From CAYPAV01 sp964408805 (GTDB taxonomy: Bacteria > Pseudomonadota > Alphaproteobacteria > UBA8366): a DNA stretch of 17,040 nt. The notes under the pieces are model-generated. The model worked only from the letters and a program-made list of their open reading frames with translations. It was not told the origin of the DNA and did no database searches. Where the stretch lies: positions 1 through 17,040 of the forward strand of contig CAYPAV010000039.1 of the NCBI GenBank assembly GCA_964408805.1. The letters run 5' to 3'. The translations under genes and the position numbers were made by a program. Below are positions 1 to 7,223 of this stretch, one piece after another. Each line of letters starts with the position of its first letter. Within the stretch, counting starts at the first letter, position 1.

Positions 1-245
1 CAACGAGCAAGGTCTAACATAACGATTGGTACGAAACCTGGGGGCAAGTCAATTTACCAGAAATCCTGTACGTTGATGCTAATCCTAGCCAAATTACACC
101 TCCACTGGAACCACTAACGTCGCCAGCATTCGACCCAATATCGGCTTGTAGCCAAGGCTGTTGAAGACCTCGGCGGAAGGTCGGTTTTGATGTCCGGTAC
201 ACGGTGCTAACCGGTCCTATGCCATGGCATTCAGGGAGGACCGTT

Positions 246-317
246 ATGACCCAACTCGGACATTCGCCTGAAGATGCATTTCAGCAACCGGATAGGTCTC
301 TTGAAATCCCTTCTTGA
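246..317 (+). CDS. Possible 23-residue small protein or leader peptide
   Basis: A 23-codon ORF (MTQLGHSPEDAFQQPDRSLE, then IPS) starts at ATG 246. A strong Shine-Dalgarno GGGAGGA (234-240) sits 6 bases upstream of the ATG. The peptide has no membrane segment or recognisable motif. The stop codon overlaps the FNR/FixK-like box at 314-327, and a perfect 12-bp palindrome lies just upstream at 219-230. It may be a small regulated protein, a leader peptide, or the 5' remnant of a decayed gene. The ribosome binding site is the main support; no family is recognised. Confidence 0.3.
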   Translation: MTQLGHSPEDAFQQPDRSLEIPS

Positions 318-327
318 CCTAAATCAA
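314..327. promoter_or_regulatory. FNR/FixK-type binding box TTGACCTAAATCAA
   Basis: The 14-mer TTGAC-CTAA-ATCAA matches the FNR/FixK/FnrL consensus TTGAT-N4-ATCAA in 9 of 10 defined positions, and TTGAC half-sites are common in alphaproteobacterial boxes. It is intergenic. The target is unclear: the nearest rightward gene starts at 694, and nothing leftward is visible within the window. I see no good -10 element at the expected distance on either side. Confidence 0.5.
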
Positions 328-348
328 CGTCGCGCAGCCGGTTTCGAC

Positions 349-573
349 CTAGCCTGACACCCGATCCTGAAAAGGAAAGGTCGCCGCCATAGCAGCCCTG
401 AATATCCCATATTTTATATTCAACGTCGGCTTCGCCATCATTAATTTGGCCTGCCGCCTGAGCATGTGCTCGGCATTCTTTCTTCGGATGTCTGGATCAA
501 AGCTTCCCGGATGATCCGACGATCCATTCTGTGCCGTCGCCGGCCATATCTGCATTTGAGCCATGGTGGACAT
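349..573 (-). CDS. Doubtful small hypothetical ORF, up to 74 aa
   Basis: The frame gives a 74-residue protein, or 71 residues from the second ATG (562-564), which has AAAAGGA about 10 bases upstream. The middle (DIRRKNAEHMLRRQAKLMM) looks like an amphipathic basic helix. Codon use is poor for this genome, with several AGA, AGG and ATA codons, and no family is recognised. It could be a degraded fragment, for example of a helical phasin-like protein, or just a chance frame. Confidence 0.2.
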   Translation of the reverse strand: MSTMAQMQIWPATAQNGSSDHPGSFDPDIRRKNAEHMLRRQAKLMMAKPTLNIKYGIFRAAMAATFPFQDRVSG

Positions 574-693
574 TCCTTTTCGAGCAATTTAGGCGATCAT
601 CGGAACCGGTTTGATGAGTCATCCGGGAAGTGTCGGGTTAAACCTCCGGCAAGATACGGTTAGACGGATCGCGACACACGCGGGGAGAAGGCG

Positions 694-2301
694 ATGACCA
701 AGCAACGTCGGAAGTTCTGGGGTTGGGGGTACGAGGGCTCTGGTCTGAGCAATGCGGACATGAAACCGGTCGAGGCCCATTGGGCCGAGTATTTCGGGGT
801 CGACGGCTTCACCGCCGACGCGCCGCCGGAGGCGGAGGAGATCTCCCTCCGCGAACCGCGTCTCGCGATTCCCGCCAGTCTTGAGAAGATTTGCACCACC
901 GACCACCATGAACGCCTAGTGCACACCTATGGCCGGTCGCTGGCCGACCAGATACGTGCCTTTCGGCGGGATTTCACCAATGCCCCCGACGTGGTCGCCT
1001 TTCCCCGCGACGAGCGGGATGTGGTTGACCTGTTGGACTGGTGTGGTGGTGCCAACGCCGCCGCCATTCCCTTCGGTGGCGGATCGAGCGCCGTCGGCGG
1101 CGTCGAAGCGGCAATCGGCGAGCGTTATGCCGGCGCCGTGTCGATCGATATGCTCAACCTCGACCGAGTGCTCGAAGTGGACAAGGACTCGCGCGCGGCG
1201 CGCATCCAGGCCGGCGTCTACGGGCCGGCGCTGGAGAGCCAACTGCGACCGCACGGACTGACGCTGCGGCATTTCCCGCAATCCTTCGAGTTCTCGACCC
1301 TGGGAGGCTGGATCGCCACCCGCTCGGGCGGCCATTTTGCGACCCTATACACCCATATCGACGATTTCGTCGAGTCCATGCGGATCGTCACGCCGACCGG
1401 CATCCACGACTCCTTTCGACTGCCGGGCTCCGGCGCTGGACCCAGTCCGGACCGGATGTTCATCGGTTCCGAAGGCACCCTCGGCATTATTACCGAGGCC
1501 TGGATGCGTCTGCAGGACCGGCCCACCGAGCGGGCCTCTCGGACCGTCGAATTCAAGGATTACATGGATGGCGTTCGCGCTGTGCGGGCGATCGCCCAGG
1601 CCGGGCTATATCCCGCCAACTGCCGCCTGCTCCATGCCGGCGAGGTGAAGAGCGCCGGGGTAGGCGACGGCAGCGCCTCGCTGCTGGTGCTGGGTTTCGA
1701 GTCCGCCGATCACACGCTCGCTCCTTGGCTCGAGCGGGCGCTGGAATGTTGCGCCGATCATGGCGGCATCATTCCGCCCGAAGCGGCGTCCGCAGCCGAC
1801 GATCCCCGCGGCGGCGCAGCCGGCCGCTGGCGCGACGCTTTCATCAAGGGCTGCTACATACGCGAGGAGTTGACCGCACGCGGCATCCTACGCGAAACCT
1901 TCGAGACCTCGACCACATGGGACCGGTTCGAGGATCTGTACGAAGACGTGACCGGCACCACGCTTGAGGTGATCGAGGACGTTACCGGGCATCCGGGTGC
2001 GCTCACCTGCCGCTTCACCCACGCCTATCCGGACGGGCCGGCACCCTATTTCACGTATCACGGCATGGGCGACAAGCCGCGGATGCTGGATCAGTTCCAG
2101 CGGATCAAGGAAGCGGCGTCGGACGTGCTTCTCAAGCACCGCGCCACCATCACCCATCACCACGCGGTTGGCCGCGACCACCGCCCCTGGTACGACCAGC
2201 AGGCGCCGGCGCCGTTCGTGGCGGCGCTGGGCGCGGCCAAGAAGGTGCTCGATCCGAAGGGCATCCTAAACCCCGGCGTGCTGATTGATCCGCTGCCTTA
2301 G
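694..2301 (+). CDS. FAD-binding oxidase, alkylglycerone-phosphate synthase-like
   Basis: This 535-residue protein is a flavoprotein of the vanillyl-alcohol-oxidase fold, closest in pattern to alkyl-dihydroxyacetonephosphate synthase (AGPS). The N-terminus RRKFWGWGYEG resembles the AGPS 'KWNGWGY' signature. The FAD domain shows PFGGGSSAVGG at 126-136, SGGHFAT at 211-217 and GSEGTLGIIT at 258-267. The HHH-containing motif HHHAVGRDHRPWY begins at 488, as in AGPS, and the protein ends with the family's LDPKGILNPG. The start ATG has GGGGAGAAGG just upstream. Eukaryotic AGPS exchanges an acyl for an alkyl chain in ether-lipid synthesis; bacterial relatives are often of unknown substrate. Next to catabolic genes, it may instead oxidise or rearrange a small substrate. 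The family call is firm; the reaction is inferred. Confidence 0.88.
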   Translation: MTKQRRKFWGWGYEGSGLSNADMKPVEAHWAEYFGVDGFTADAPPEAEEISLREPRLAIPASLEKICTTDHHERLVHTYGRSLADQIRAFRRDFTNAPDVVAFPRDERDVVDLLDWCGGANAAAIPFGGGSSAVGGVEAAIGERYAGAVSIDMLNLDRVLEVDKDSRAARIQAGVYGPALESQLRPHGLTLRHFPQSFEFSTLGGWIATRSGGHFATLYTHIDDFVESMRIVTPTGIHDSFRLPGSGAGPSPDRMFIGSEGTLGIITEAWMRLQDRPTERASRTVEFKDYMDGVRAVRAIAQAGLYPANCRLLHAGEVKSAGVGDGSASLLVLGFESADHTLAPWLERALECCADHGGIIPPEAASAADDPRGGAAGRWRDAFIKGCYIREELTARGILRETFETSTTWDRFEDLYEDVTGTTLEVIEDVTGHPGALTCRFTHAYPDGPAPYFTYHGMGDKPRMLDQFQRIKEAASDVLLKHRATITHHHAVGRDHRPWYDQQAPAPFVAALGAAKKVLDPKGILNPGVLIDPLP

Positions 2302-2635
2302 CCGCGCCGTTGGACCTTTGCCACCTATTCCGCCAGCGCCATCGCCAATGACGACACGGATATGTAAAGGGCAAACTTCCGCACTTGCCTTCTCCCTTGT
2401 TCATGACCGTCCCTGAGCGACGTCGCTACGACCCCGTAGGTTTCGAAAGATGGGACCTCAGCACGATCTCCGCCCGTTGTATGGTCGAAAATCCCGGCAA
2501 CCTGATTTCCGCCTTGATAACCATTTTTTCTTTCGGAGAAATCCGGAAGTAGTTGCAATAGGTGAGTTGGCTGTCGACGTTGGTCGGTTCGGGAGGAATA
2601 ATTTTCGAAACCGAATGCAAACAGGAGCGCCGGCC
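2302..2635. other. 334-bp intergenic region upstream of the hydratase-family gene
   Basis: No gene is supported here. The stretch contains a perfect 12-bp palindrome AGCGACGTCGCT at 2416-2427 and a weak bulged hairpin (AAGGGCAA at 2367-2374 against TTGCCTT at 2385-2391) that could end the upstream transcript but lacks a T-run. The last 130 bases are AT-richer and probably hold the promoter of the 2636 gene, though I cannot point to a convincing -35/-10 pair. An in-frame ATG at 2615 is a possible alternative start for the downstream gene but has a poorer ribosome binding site. Confidence 0.5.
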
Positions 2636-3526
2636 ATGAGTTATGAAGACATTCTCTACGAGACGAAGGACGGCATCGCGACCGTCACCATGAACCGGCC
2701 CAAGGTCATGAATGCGTTGACGCCGAACCTGGAGGCCGAGATGCACCGCGCCTTCGACGAAGCGGACGCCGACCGCGAGGTCCGGGTAATCATCCTGACC
2801 GGTGCCGGAGCCGCCTTCAGTGCCGGTTACGATCAGACGCCGCGGGAATCCGGCGACTCGAAAATGGATCCGACGGGACTCTCTATCGCCGATTACATCG
2901 AGATCTGGCAGCGCGGCGACAAGAGATACGCCGATCAATGGAGTCATATGTGGAAACTCGGCAAGCCGATCATCGCCGCCGTCAACGGCTGGGCGATGGG
3001 CGGCGGATTCTGGTACCAGCTCGCCGCCGACATCACCGTCGCCTCCGACCAGGCCGTCTTCGCCCAGCCCGAGGTCCGGCACGTTTCGAACACGACCTAT
3101 CTCTTCACCGCCCTTTGCGGGTGGAAGGCGGCCAACCGCTGGGCCCTGACCGGCGACCATTTCGATGCCGAGGAAGCCTATTGCATCGGCATGGTGAACG
3201 AAGTCGTGCCGCATGAAGAACTGATGAACCGGGCCCGGGAACTGGCCGCCCGCATAGCACTGGTGCCGGAGCCCTCGGTCCGGCTCAACAAGGCGATCGC
3301 CATGCAAGGGATGCAAGCCGCCGGCGTGCAGTCGGCGCTGATGCTGGAGGGGGCGCTCGGCGCGCTCGCCCATTCGTCGCATGACGACTTTCGCAGCGAA
3401 TTGCTCGAGACGCAGCGCACCGAGGGCGTTCGGTCATATTTGCAGATGCGCGACGGTCCCTTCCAACCAGAGCCGATGGGCCCCCGCTCGGCCAAGGGCC
3501 GCGCCGCGCGGGGAGCGAAGGAATAG
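2636..3526 (+). CDS. Enoyl-CoA hydratase/isomerase family protein with atypical active site
   Basis: This 296-residue protein is a crotonase-fold enzyme acting on an acyl-CoA thioester. The start is set at ATG 2636 because AGGAG lies 8 bases upstream. The oxyanion-hole segments are visible as FSAGYD (61-66) and GWAMGGG (118-124). In rat mitochondrial hydratase the catalytic pair is Glu144 in GGGCE and Glu164 in GQPEI. Here the first position is Trp126 (GGGFW), while the second is kept as Glu146 (AQPEVR) at the same 20-residue spacing. A classical two-glutamate hydration is therefore unlikely; isomerase, hydrolase or C-C cleaving activity is more plausible. The C-terminus is extended and basic (GPRSAKGRAARGAKE). 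It lies 71 bp upstream of a permease in an apparent catabolic cluster. Confidence 0.9.
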   Translation: MSYEDILYETKDGIATVTMNRPKVMNALTPNLEAEMHRAFDEADADREVRVIILTGAGAAFSAGYDQTPRESGDSKMDPTGLSIADYIEIWQRGDKRYADQWSHMWKLGKPIIAAVNGWAMGGGFWYQLAADITVASDQAVFAQPEVRHVSNTTYLFTALCGWKAANRWALTGDHFDAEEAYCIGMVNEVVPHEELMNRARELAARIALVPEPSVRLNKAIAMQGMQAAGVQSALMLEGALGALAHSSHDDFRSELLETQRTEGVRSYLQMRDGPFQPEPMGPRSAKGRAARGAKE

Positions 3527-3597
3527 GCGCCGTCCGATTCGGGTTTGCCTTGAAGGCCACAATAGATGACCACGAGCCGGACGATCGGGAAATCCGC

Positions 3598-4539
3598 TTG
3601 GAAAACGTTACCTTAAATATAATCTTGCCACTCTTCGGTATCATGTTGGCCGGCTACGTGGTCGGCCGCCTTCACGTGATGAACGAGAGCGCAAGCACGA
3701 TCCTCAATCAGTTCGTCTTCGTGGCGGCATTTCCGGCGTTGATCTTCATTTCGCTCTCGCGGGTGCCCGTCGGCGCATTCTTCGACTGGCAATTTCTGGG
3801 TGCGTTGGGCGGCGGCATGATGGCGGTCTACTGCGGGAGCCTCCTGGTCGCGCGATTCGTCTTCCCGGACAGCCTGACAGCGCACGGCTTGCATGGTTTG
3901 ACCGCCATGTTCTCGAGCACCGGTTATATCGGCTTGCCGCTTATCTTGATTGCCTTTGGCGACGCCGGATTGGTTCCCGGCATTATCGGCGCGGTAATTA
4001 CCGGTGTCGTGTTTTTTCCGATTGCGGTCGCTCTGGCTGAGATCGACCGAGGGAACGATACGGGGAGCGCTATCCTATCGCCCCTGATCGGCACTTTGAA
4101 AAATCCGATCATTTTGGCAACGGTCGCCGGTCTTACAGCGTCGGCCCTGGCGATTCCCATTCCCCAGCCCGTAACCGCCTTCTGCGAGCTTCTGGGAGGC
4201 GCCTATATTCCCTGCGCCTTGTTTTCCGCCGGTCTGTTCATGGTCGGCTGCTCGGTAAAGGGAGAGGCGAAAGAGATCGGATGGCTAGTTTTCGCCAAGT
4301 TGGTGCTGCATCCCCTGATCACTTGGTGGCTCGCCTATCACGTCTTCGAATTGGAGGGGATCCTTCCCGCCGTCGCCGTCCTTCAGGCGGCACTGCCGAG
4401 CGGCGTGCCGGTCTTCATCCTGGCGCAGAAATACGGGACCTTCGTCGACCGATCGAACGCGGTCATATTCCTGACGACGGCGCTTTCGGTCTTCACGCTC
4501 TCGGGCCTGCTAATTTTATTGGAGGCGACAAAGTCGTAA
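3598..4539 (+). CDS. AEC (auxin efflux carrier) family permease
   Basis: The product is a hydrophobic inner-membrane protein of about 313 residues, the usual length of bacterial AEC/BASS-like carriers. It starts NVTLNIILPLFGIMLAGYVV, followed by successive hydrophobic segments, with the conserved mid-protein STGYIGLPL and the late ALPSGVPVFILAQKYG typical of the family. I place the start at TTG 3598, which has a weak GGGA 8 bases upstream and gives the family's normal N-terminus. The in-frame TTG at 3550 would add 16 charged residues and has no ribosome binding site. Family members move organic acids such as malate or malonate, or amino acids. Here, 135 bp upstream of a Rieske dioxygenase, it may carry the aromatic or organic-acid substrate; this is inference. 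Confidence 0.87.
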   Translation: MENVTLNIILPLFGIMLAGYVVGRLHVMNESASTILNQFVFVAAFPALIFISLSRVPVGAFFDWQFLGALGGGMMAVYCGSLLVARFVFPDSLTAHGLHGLTAMFSSTGYIGLPLILIAFGDAGLVPGIIGAVITGVVFFPIAVALAEIDRGNDTGSAILSPLIGTLKNPIILATVAGLTASALAIPIPQPVTAFCELLGGAYIPCALFSAGLFMVGCSVKGEAKEIGWLVFAKLVLHPLITWWLAYHVFELEGILPAVAVLQAALPSGVPVFILAQKYGTFVDRSNAVIFLTTALSVFTLSGLLILLEATKS

Positions 4540-4602
4540 ATTGGAAAGCGTCGAATTCCCGTAACAGGTTCGAATCCAAGGTCGCTGAGGTGGTGCATCC
4601 CG

Positions 4603-4654
4603 ATTGACCTCCTAAATTGACTCCGGGGCCGGTTCTCCGGCACCCTTCGAAGGG
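4603..4654. promoter_or_regulatory. Repeats and palindromes upstream of the Rieske dioxygenase
   Basis: The 135-bp gap before the dioxygenase contains a short direct repeat ATTGACC (4603-4609) and ATTGACT (4615-4621), a hairpin GCCGG-TTCT-CCGGC (4628-4641), and an adjoining perfect 12-bp palindrome CCCTTCGAAGGG (4643-4654) that ends 20 bases before the start codon. These may be an operator or a weak terminator of the permease gene. There is no T-run, and no -10 element follows the TTGAC sequences. Confidence 0.3.
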
Positions 4655-4674
4655 CGTATCGGGCGTCGGCGATT

Positions 4675-6000
4675 ATGGGTAAATTTTCCGTGGATAATTC
4701 AATACCACTCATTGAAGACCGGCTCGAAGACGGCGTGTTTCGCGTTGACCGAAGTATTTATACGCGACCGGAAATTTTCGAGGCCGAAATGGATCGCGTC
4801 TTCGGCCGGGTCTGGGTCTATCTCTGCCATGAAAGCCAGGTGCGGGATTTCGGCGATTACTACGCGACCGATATCGGGCGGCAACCGGTCTTCGTGATCC
4901 GCCAGGAAAACGGCGAGCTGGGCGCCTTCATCAATGCCTGCGCGCATCGCGGCGCGATCCTGACACCGCGCCGACGCGGCAACATGCAGACCATCGCCTG
5001 CCGGTTCCACGGCTGGTGCTTCGACACGACCGGCCGCTGCACCCATGTAAAGGAAGAGGAAAATGGCTGGCTTAATGGTTCGGAAAGCGCCCGCGAAGGC
5101 CTGACGCCGGTGCCGCGCGTGGCGAATTACAAGGGGTTCATCTTCGGGTGCCTCAACGAAAACGTGGAGCCGCTGGAAGCGCATCTTGGAGAAACGCTGC
5201 CGTTCATCGATCATCTGGCGGATCAATCGCCGGAAGGCCTGGAAGTGGTGCGCGGCGGCCAGACCTATCTGGTGCGGGGCAATTGGAAGTTGAACGCCGA
5301 AAACGGCGTCGACGGCTATCATGTCAGCACCGTGCACAAGGTCTTCGTCCGGGCCATGGCAAAGCGTGAGCAGTTGGGCGACGACGAAGATTTGCGCCGC
5401 ACCGAATCCGGGCGCCTTCGCGGCACCCAGCCCGCCGGTTGCTATGATTTCGGCAACGGCCACAACATGATCTGGTCCGACCGGGAGACCCCCGAGGTAA
5501 TGCCGTTATACGAGGCGGAGAGTCGGCTGCTGGAGACCTACTCGAAGGAGAAGGTCCGCTGGATGCTGCGGCGCGGGCGCAATCTCTACCTGTTCCCCAA
5601 TGTCCATTTGATGGACCAGCCCTCGACGCAGATCCGCGTCACCCGGCCGATTGCACCCGATCGGACGGAGGTGCGGGTCTACTGCATCGCGCCCAAGGGC
5701 GAGAGCCGGGCGGCACGGATCGCGCGCCTGCGAAAGTTCGAGGACTTCTACACCGTAACAGGCATGGCGACGCCGGATGACCTCTCGGCCTTGGAGGATT
5801 GCCAGTACGGTTACGAGGGCACGCTCGCCAAGTGGAACGGGTTGGAACGCGGGTTTGGCATCGCGCTCGACGGCCCGGATGACGCCGCGCGCGGGATCGG
5901 CGCAAACCCGGTTTCCAGCGGCACGACCTACGATCATGAGACACTCTATTACGGCTTTTTCCGGAAATGGCGGTCGCTGATGGGCGACGCGGTCGCATAG
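4675..6000 (+). CDS. Rieske aromatic-ring-hydroxylating dioxygenase, alpha subunit (benzoate/anthranilate type)
   Basis: This 441-residue catalytic subunit would insert O2 into an aromatic or related carboxylate to give a cis-diol, using electrons from a separate reductase. The Rieske [2Fe-2S] ligands are Cys89-x-His91 (CAHRG) and Cys109-x2-His112 (CRFHGW). The mononuclear iron site is NAENGVDGYHVSTVH, with bridging Asp213, His216 and His221, and the third ligand lies in ATPDDL (Asp368 or Asp369). The GMATPDDL...CQ pattern is that of benzoate/anthranilate dioxygenases, whose alpha subunits are about 450 residues. The ribosome binding site is weak. The beta subunit gene follows after 2 bp. No ferredoxin or reductase gene is in the window. 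The family is firm; the substrate is not determinable. Confidence 0.92.
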   Translation: MGKFSVDNSIPLIEDRLEDGVFRVDRSIYTRPEIFEAEMDRVFGRVWVYLCHESQVRDFGDYYATDIGRQPVFVIRQENGELGAFINACAHRGAILTPRRRGNMQTIACRFHGWCFDTTGRCTHVKEEENGWLNGSESAREGLTPVPRVANYKGFIFGCLNENVEPLEAHLGETLPFIDHLADQSPEGLEVVRGGQTYLVRGNWKLNAENGVDGYHVSTVHKVFVRAMAKREQLGDDEDLRRTESGRLRGTQPAGCYDFGNGHNMIWSDRETPEVMPLYEAESRLLETYSKEKVRWMLRRGRNLYLFPNVHLMDQPSTQIRVTRPIAPDRTEVRVYCIAPKGESRAARIARLRKFEDFYTVTGMATPDDLSALEDCQYGYEGTLAKWNGLERGFGIALDGPDDAARGIGANPVSSGTTYDHETLYYGFFRKWRSLMGDAVA

Positions 6001-6002
6001 GC

Positions 6003-6497
6003 ATGTCGGACCGGACCTACGAGGCGGCGCGCGACCTGCTGTACCTGGAAGCCGATCTGCTCGACCGGCGTGAATGGGACCGGTGGATGGGGCTGTATGT
6101 CGAGGACTGCGTCTACTGGGTGCCGTCCTGGGCAACGGAAGACGAGTTGACCGAGGACCCGGAGCTTGAGGTGAACATGATCTACCTCAAGGGAAAGCCC
6201 AGCCTGGAGGCCCGCATCCACCGCATCCAGTCCGGCCAGTCCTATGCCAACGCGCCCCTCGCCCGCACCAGCCATCTGGTCGATACCGTCCGGCTGCTAA
6301 GCGACGACGCCGGGGAAATTGCCGTTTCCGCGAAATGGATGACGCTGTCCCTGGACCTCCGCTGGGGTAAGCAGTTTCGCGGCGGTTGGTACGAATACCA
6401 ACTGCGCCGCTCCGACGACGGGCTGCGAATCGCGCAAAAGAAGATCGTGCTGCTCGAGAGCGTGATCGACGGCGCGATCGACATTCATCAAATCTAA
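6003..6497 (+). CDS. Rieske dioxygenase, beta (small) subunit
   Basis: This 164-residue protein has the NTF2-like cone fold of ring-hydroxylating dioxygenase beta subunits, which are structural partners in an alpha3-beta3 hexamer. Matching family features are LLYLEADLLDRREWDRWMGL near the N-terminus, the following DCVYWVPSW, and SHLVDTVRL in the middle. The length is normal (about 160-165). ATG 6003 is chosen because it is 2 bp after the alpha subunit stop and gives the usual N-terminus; the further upstream in-frame ATG at 5967 would overlap alpha by 34 bases. Translation is probably coupled to alpha. The gene ends 23 bp from the convergent VOC gene. Confidence 0.92.
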   Translation: MSDRTYEAARDLLYLEADLLDRREWDRWMGLYVEDCVYWVPSWATEDELTEDPELEVNMIYLKGKPSLEARIHRIQSGQSYANAPLARTSHLVDTVRLLSDDAGEIAVSAKWMTLSLDLRWGKQFRGGWYEYQLRRSDDGLRIAQKKIVLLESVIDGAIDIHQI

Positions 6498-6520
6498 CGC
6501 GTGCCCCGGTCCTACCTCGA

Positions 6521-7123
6521 TCAATCGTCGCCGGAGTCTCCGAAGACGGGATTGTCCTCGGTCTCGTCAATCAATGCTTCCGGTCCCTCGGTCGGCAGCG
6601 GCCGCACCCAGTTGAGCGCCCCGTCGATATCTCCCTCCCAGACCTCGCGGGGCAGTTCGTAGAGTAACTCGACACCATATCCGTTCGGATCGTGGATATA
6701 GAGGCTGTGGGTCATGCCGTGATCGACCCGGCGATCGAACTTGATCCCCTTGCTTTGCAGAAAGGCGAGTTGTCGCAGCCAGGTCTCCCGGTCCGGCAGG
6801 GTGAAGGCGACATGATTGATCGCGACCGGCGCACCGAACATGCGCCATTCGGCCGGCGGTTCCGGGAGGTCCTTATTTTCCACGAGGGCCAGATCATGAT
6901 GATTGTCCTTGCCGTCGTGATCCCCGCTGTAGAATCGCATTTTCGGCGGATTTGGCCGCTCCGGCGAATCGTGGATTTCGCCGACCATCTTGAAGCCGAG
7001 GATCTCGGTCCAGAACCGGTGAGATTCCTCGATGTCGCGGACATTGAGCACAAGATGGTTCAGGCCGGACGGCCTCATGGCCTTCCGCGGGATCGCGGGG
7101 GCATCGGGTTTCGCATCTGTCAT
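6521..7123 (-). CDS. VOC-family metalloprotein, possible extradiol (catechol-type) dioxygenase
   Basis: This 200-residue protein contains two beta-alpha-beta-beta-beta modules of the vicinal-oxygen-chelate superfamily. Module 1 begins GLNHLVLNV and module 2 begins INHVAFTL, ending in HDPNGYGVELLYE. His23, His104 and Glu152 sit at the positions that form the 2-His-1-Glu metal site in extradiol dioxygenases and several other VOC enzymes, so it is probably metal-dependent. The tail (about residues 165-200) is acidic and low in structure. The start has GGGAG 8 bases upstream. It lies 100 bp downstream of a SnoaL-like gene on the same strand and converges on the Rieske genes. Cleavage of a catechol made by the Rieske pathway is a hypothesis; glyoxalase-like or isomerase roles are alternatives. 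Confidence 0.82.
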   Translation of the reverse strand: MTDAKPDAPAIPRKAMRPSGLNHLVLNVRDIEESHRFWTEILGFKMVGEIHDSPERPNPPKMRFYSGDHDGKDNHHDLALVENKDLPEPPAEWRMFGAPVAINHVAFTLPDRETWLRQLAFLQSKGIKFDRRVDHGMTHSLYIHDPNGYGVELLYELPREVWEGDIDGALNWVRPLPTEGPEALIDETEDNPVFGDSGDD

Positions 7124-7223
7124 CTAGTCCACTCCCTGGCGGATTGGTGGTTCGACGAAGATAAGCATAGCAAATTTATCGCCGCTGATAAGTCCGCAGT
7201 GCGAGACCCGTTGCCGCCGAGAC

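Larger units (their letters stand above)
1..693. other. Gene-poor left flank, about 690 bp
   Basis: No convincing full-length gene lies here. The stretch is visibly less GC-rich than the coding regions. Reading frames of 60-75 codons exist on both strands but have poor codon use or no ribosome binding site, and I recognise no protein family in them. What can be supported is a 12-bp perfect palindrome ATGCCATGGCAT at 219-230, a strong Shine-Dalgarno followed by a 23-codon ORF at 246-317, and an FNR/FixK-like box at 314-327. A doubtful small ORF lies at 349-573 on the - strand. It could be decayed accessory DNA or the regulatory region of genes outside the window to the left. Confidence 0.6.

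Noticed and set aside
14..202. A 62-codon frame on the - strand at the left edge
   Set aside because: It has no ribosome binding site, an unusual composition and no recognisable family. There is no sign of transposase motifs or terminal inverted repeats.
1041..1967. A 308-codon frame within the FAD-oxidase gene on the same strand
   Set aside because: It is an out-of-frame, arginine-rich translation of a gene with clear FAD motifs.
4567..4577. GGTTCGAATCC, which resembles the T-loop of a tRNA gene or an attachment-site core
   Set aside because: The flanking bases do not form the 5-bp T-stem, and no anticodon arm, D arm or acceptor stem is found upstream. The motif is a near-palindrome that can occur by chance.
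4699..5463. A 254-codon open frame on the - strand inside the Rieske alpha subunit gene
   Set aside because: It is antisense to a gene with intact Rieske and iron-site motifs. Long antisense frames are expected in GC-rich coding DNA, and this one shows no recognisable domain or ribosome binding site.
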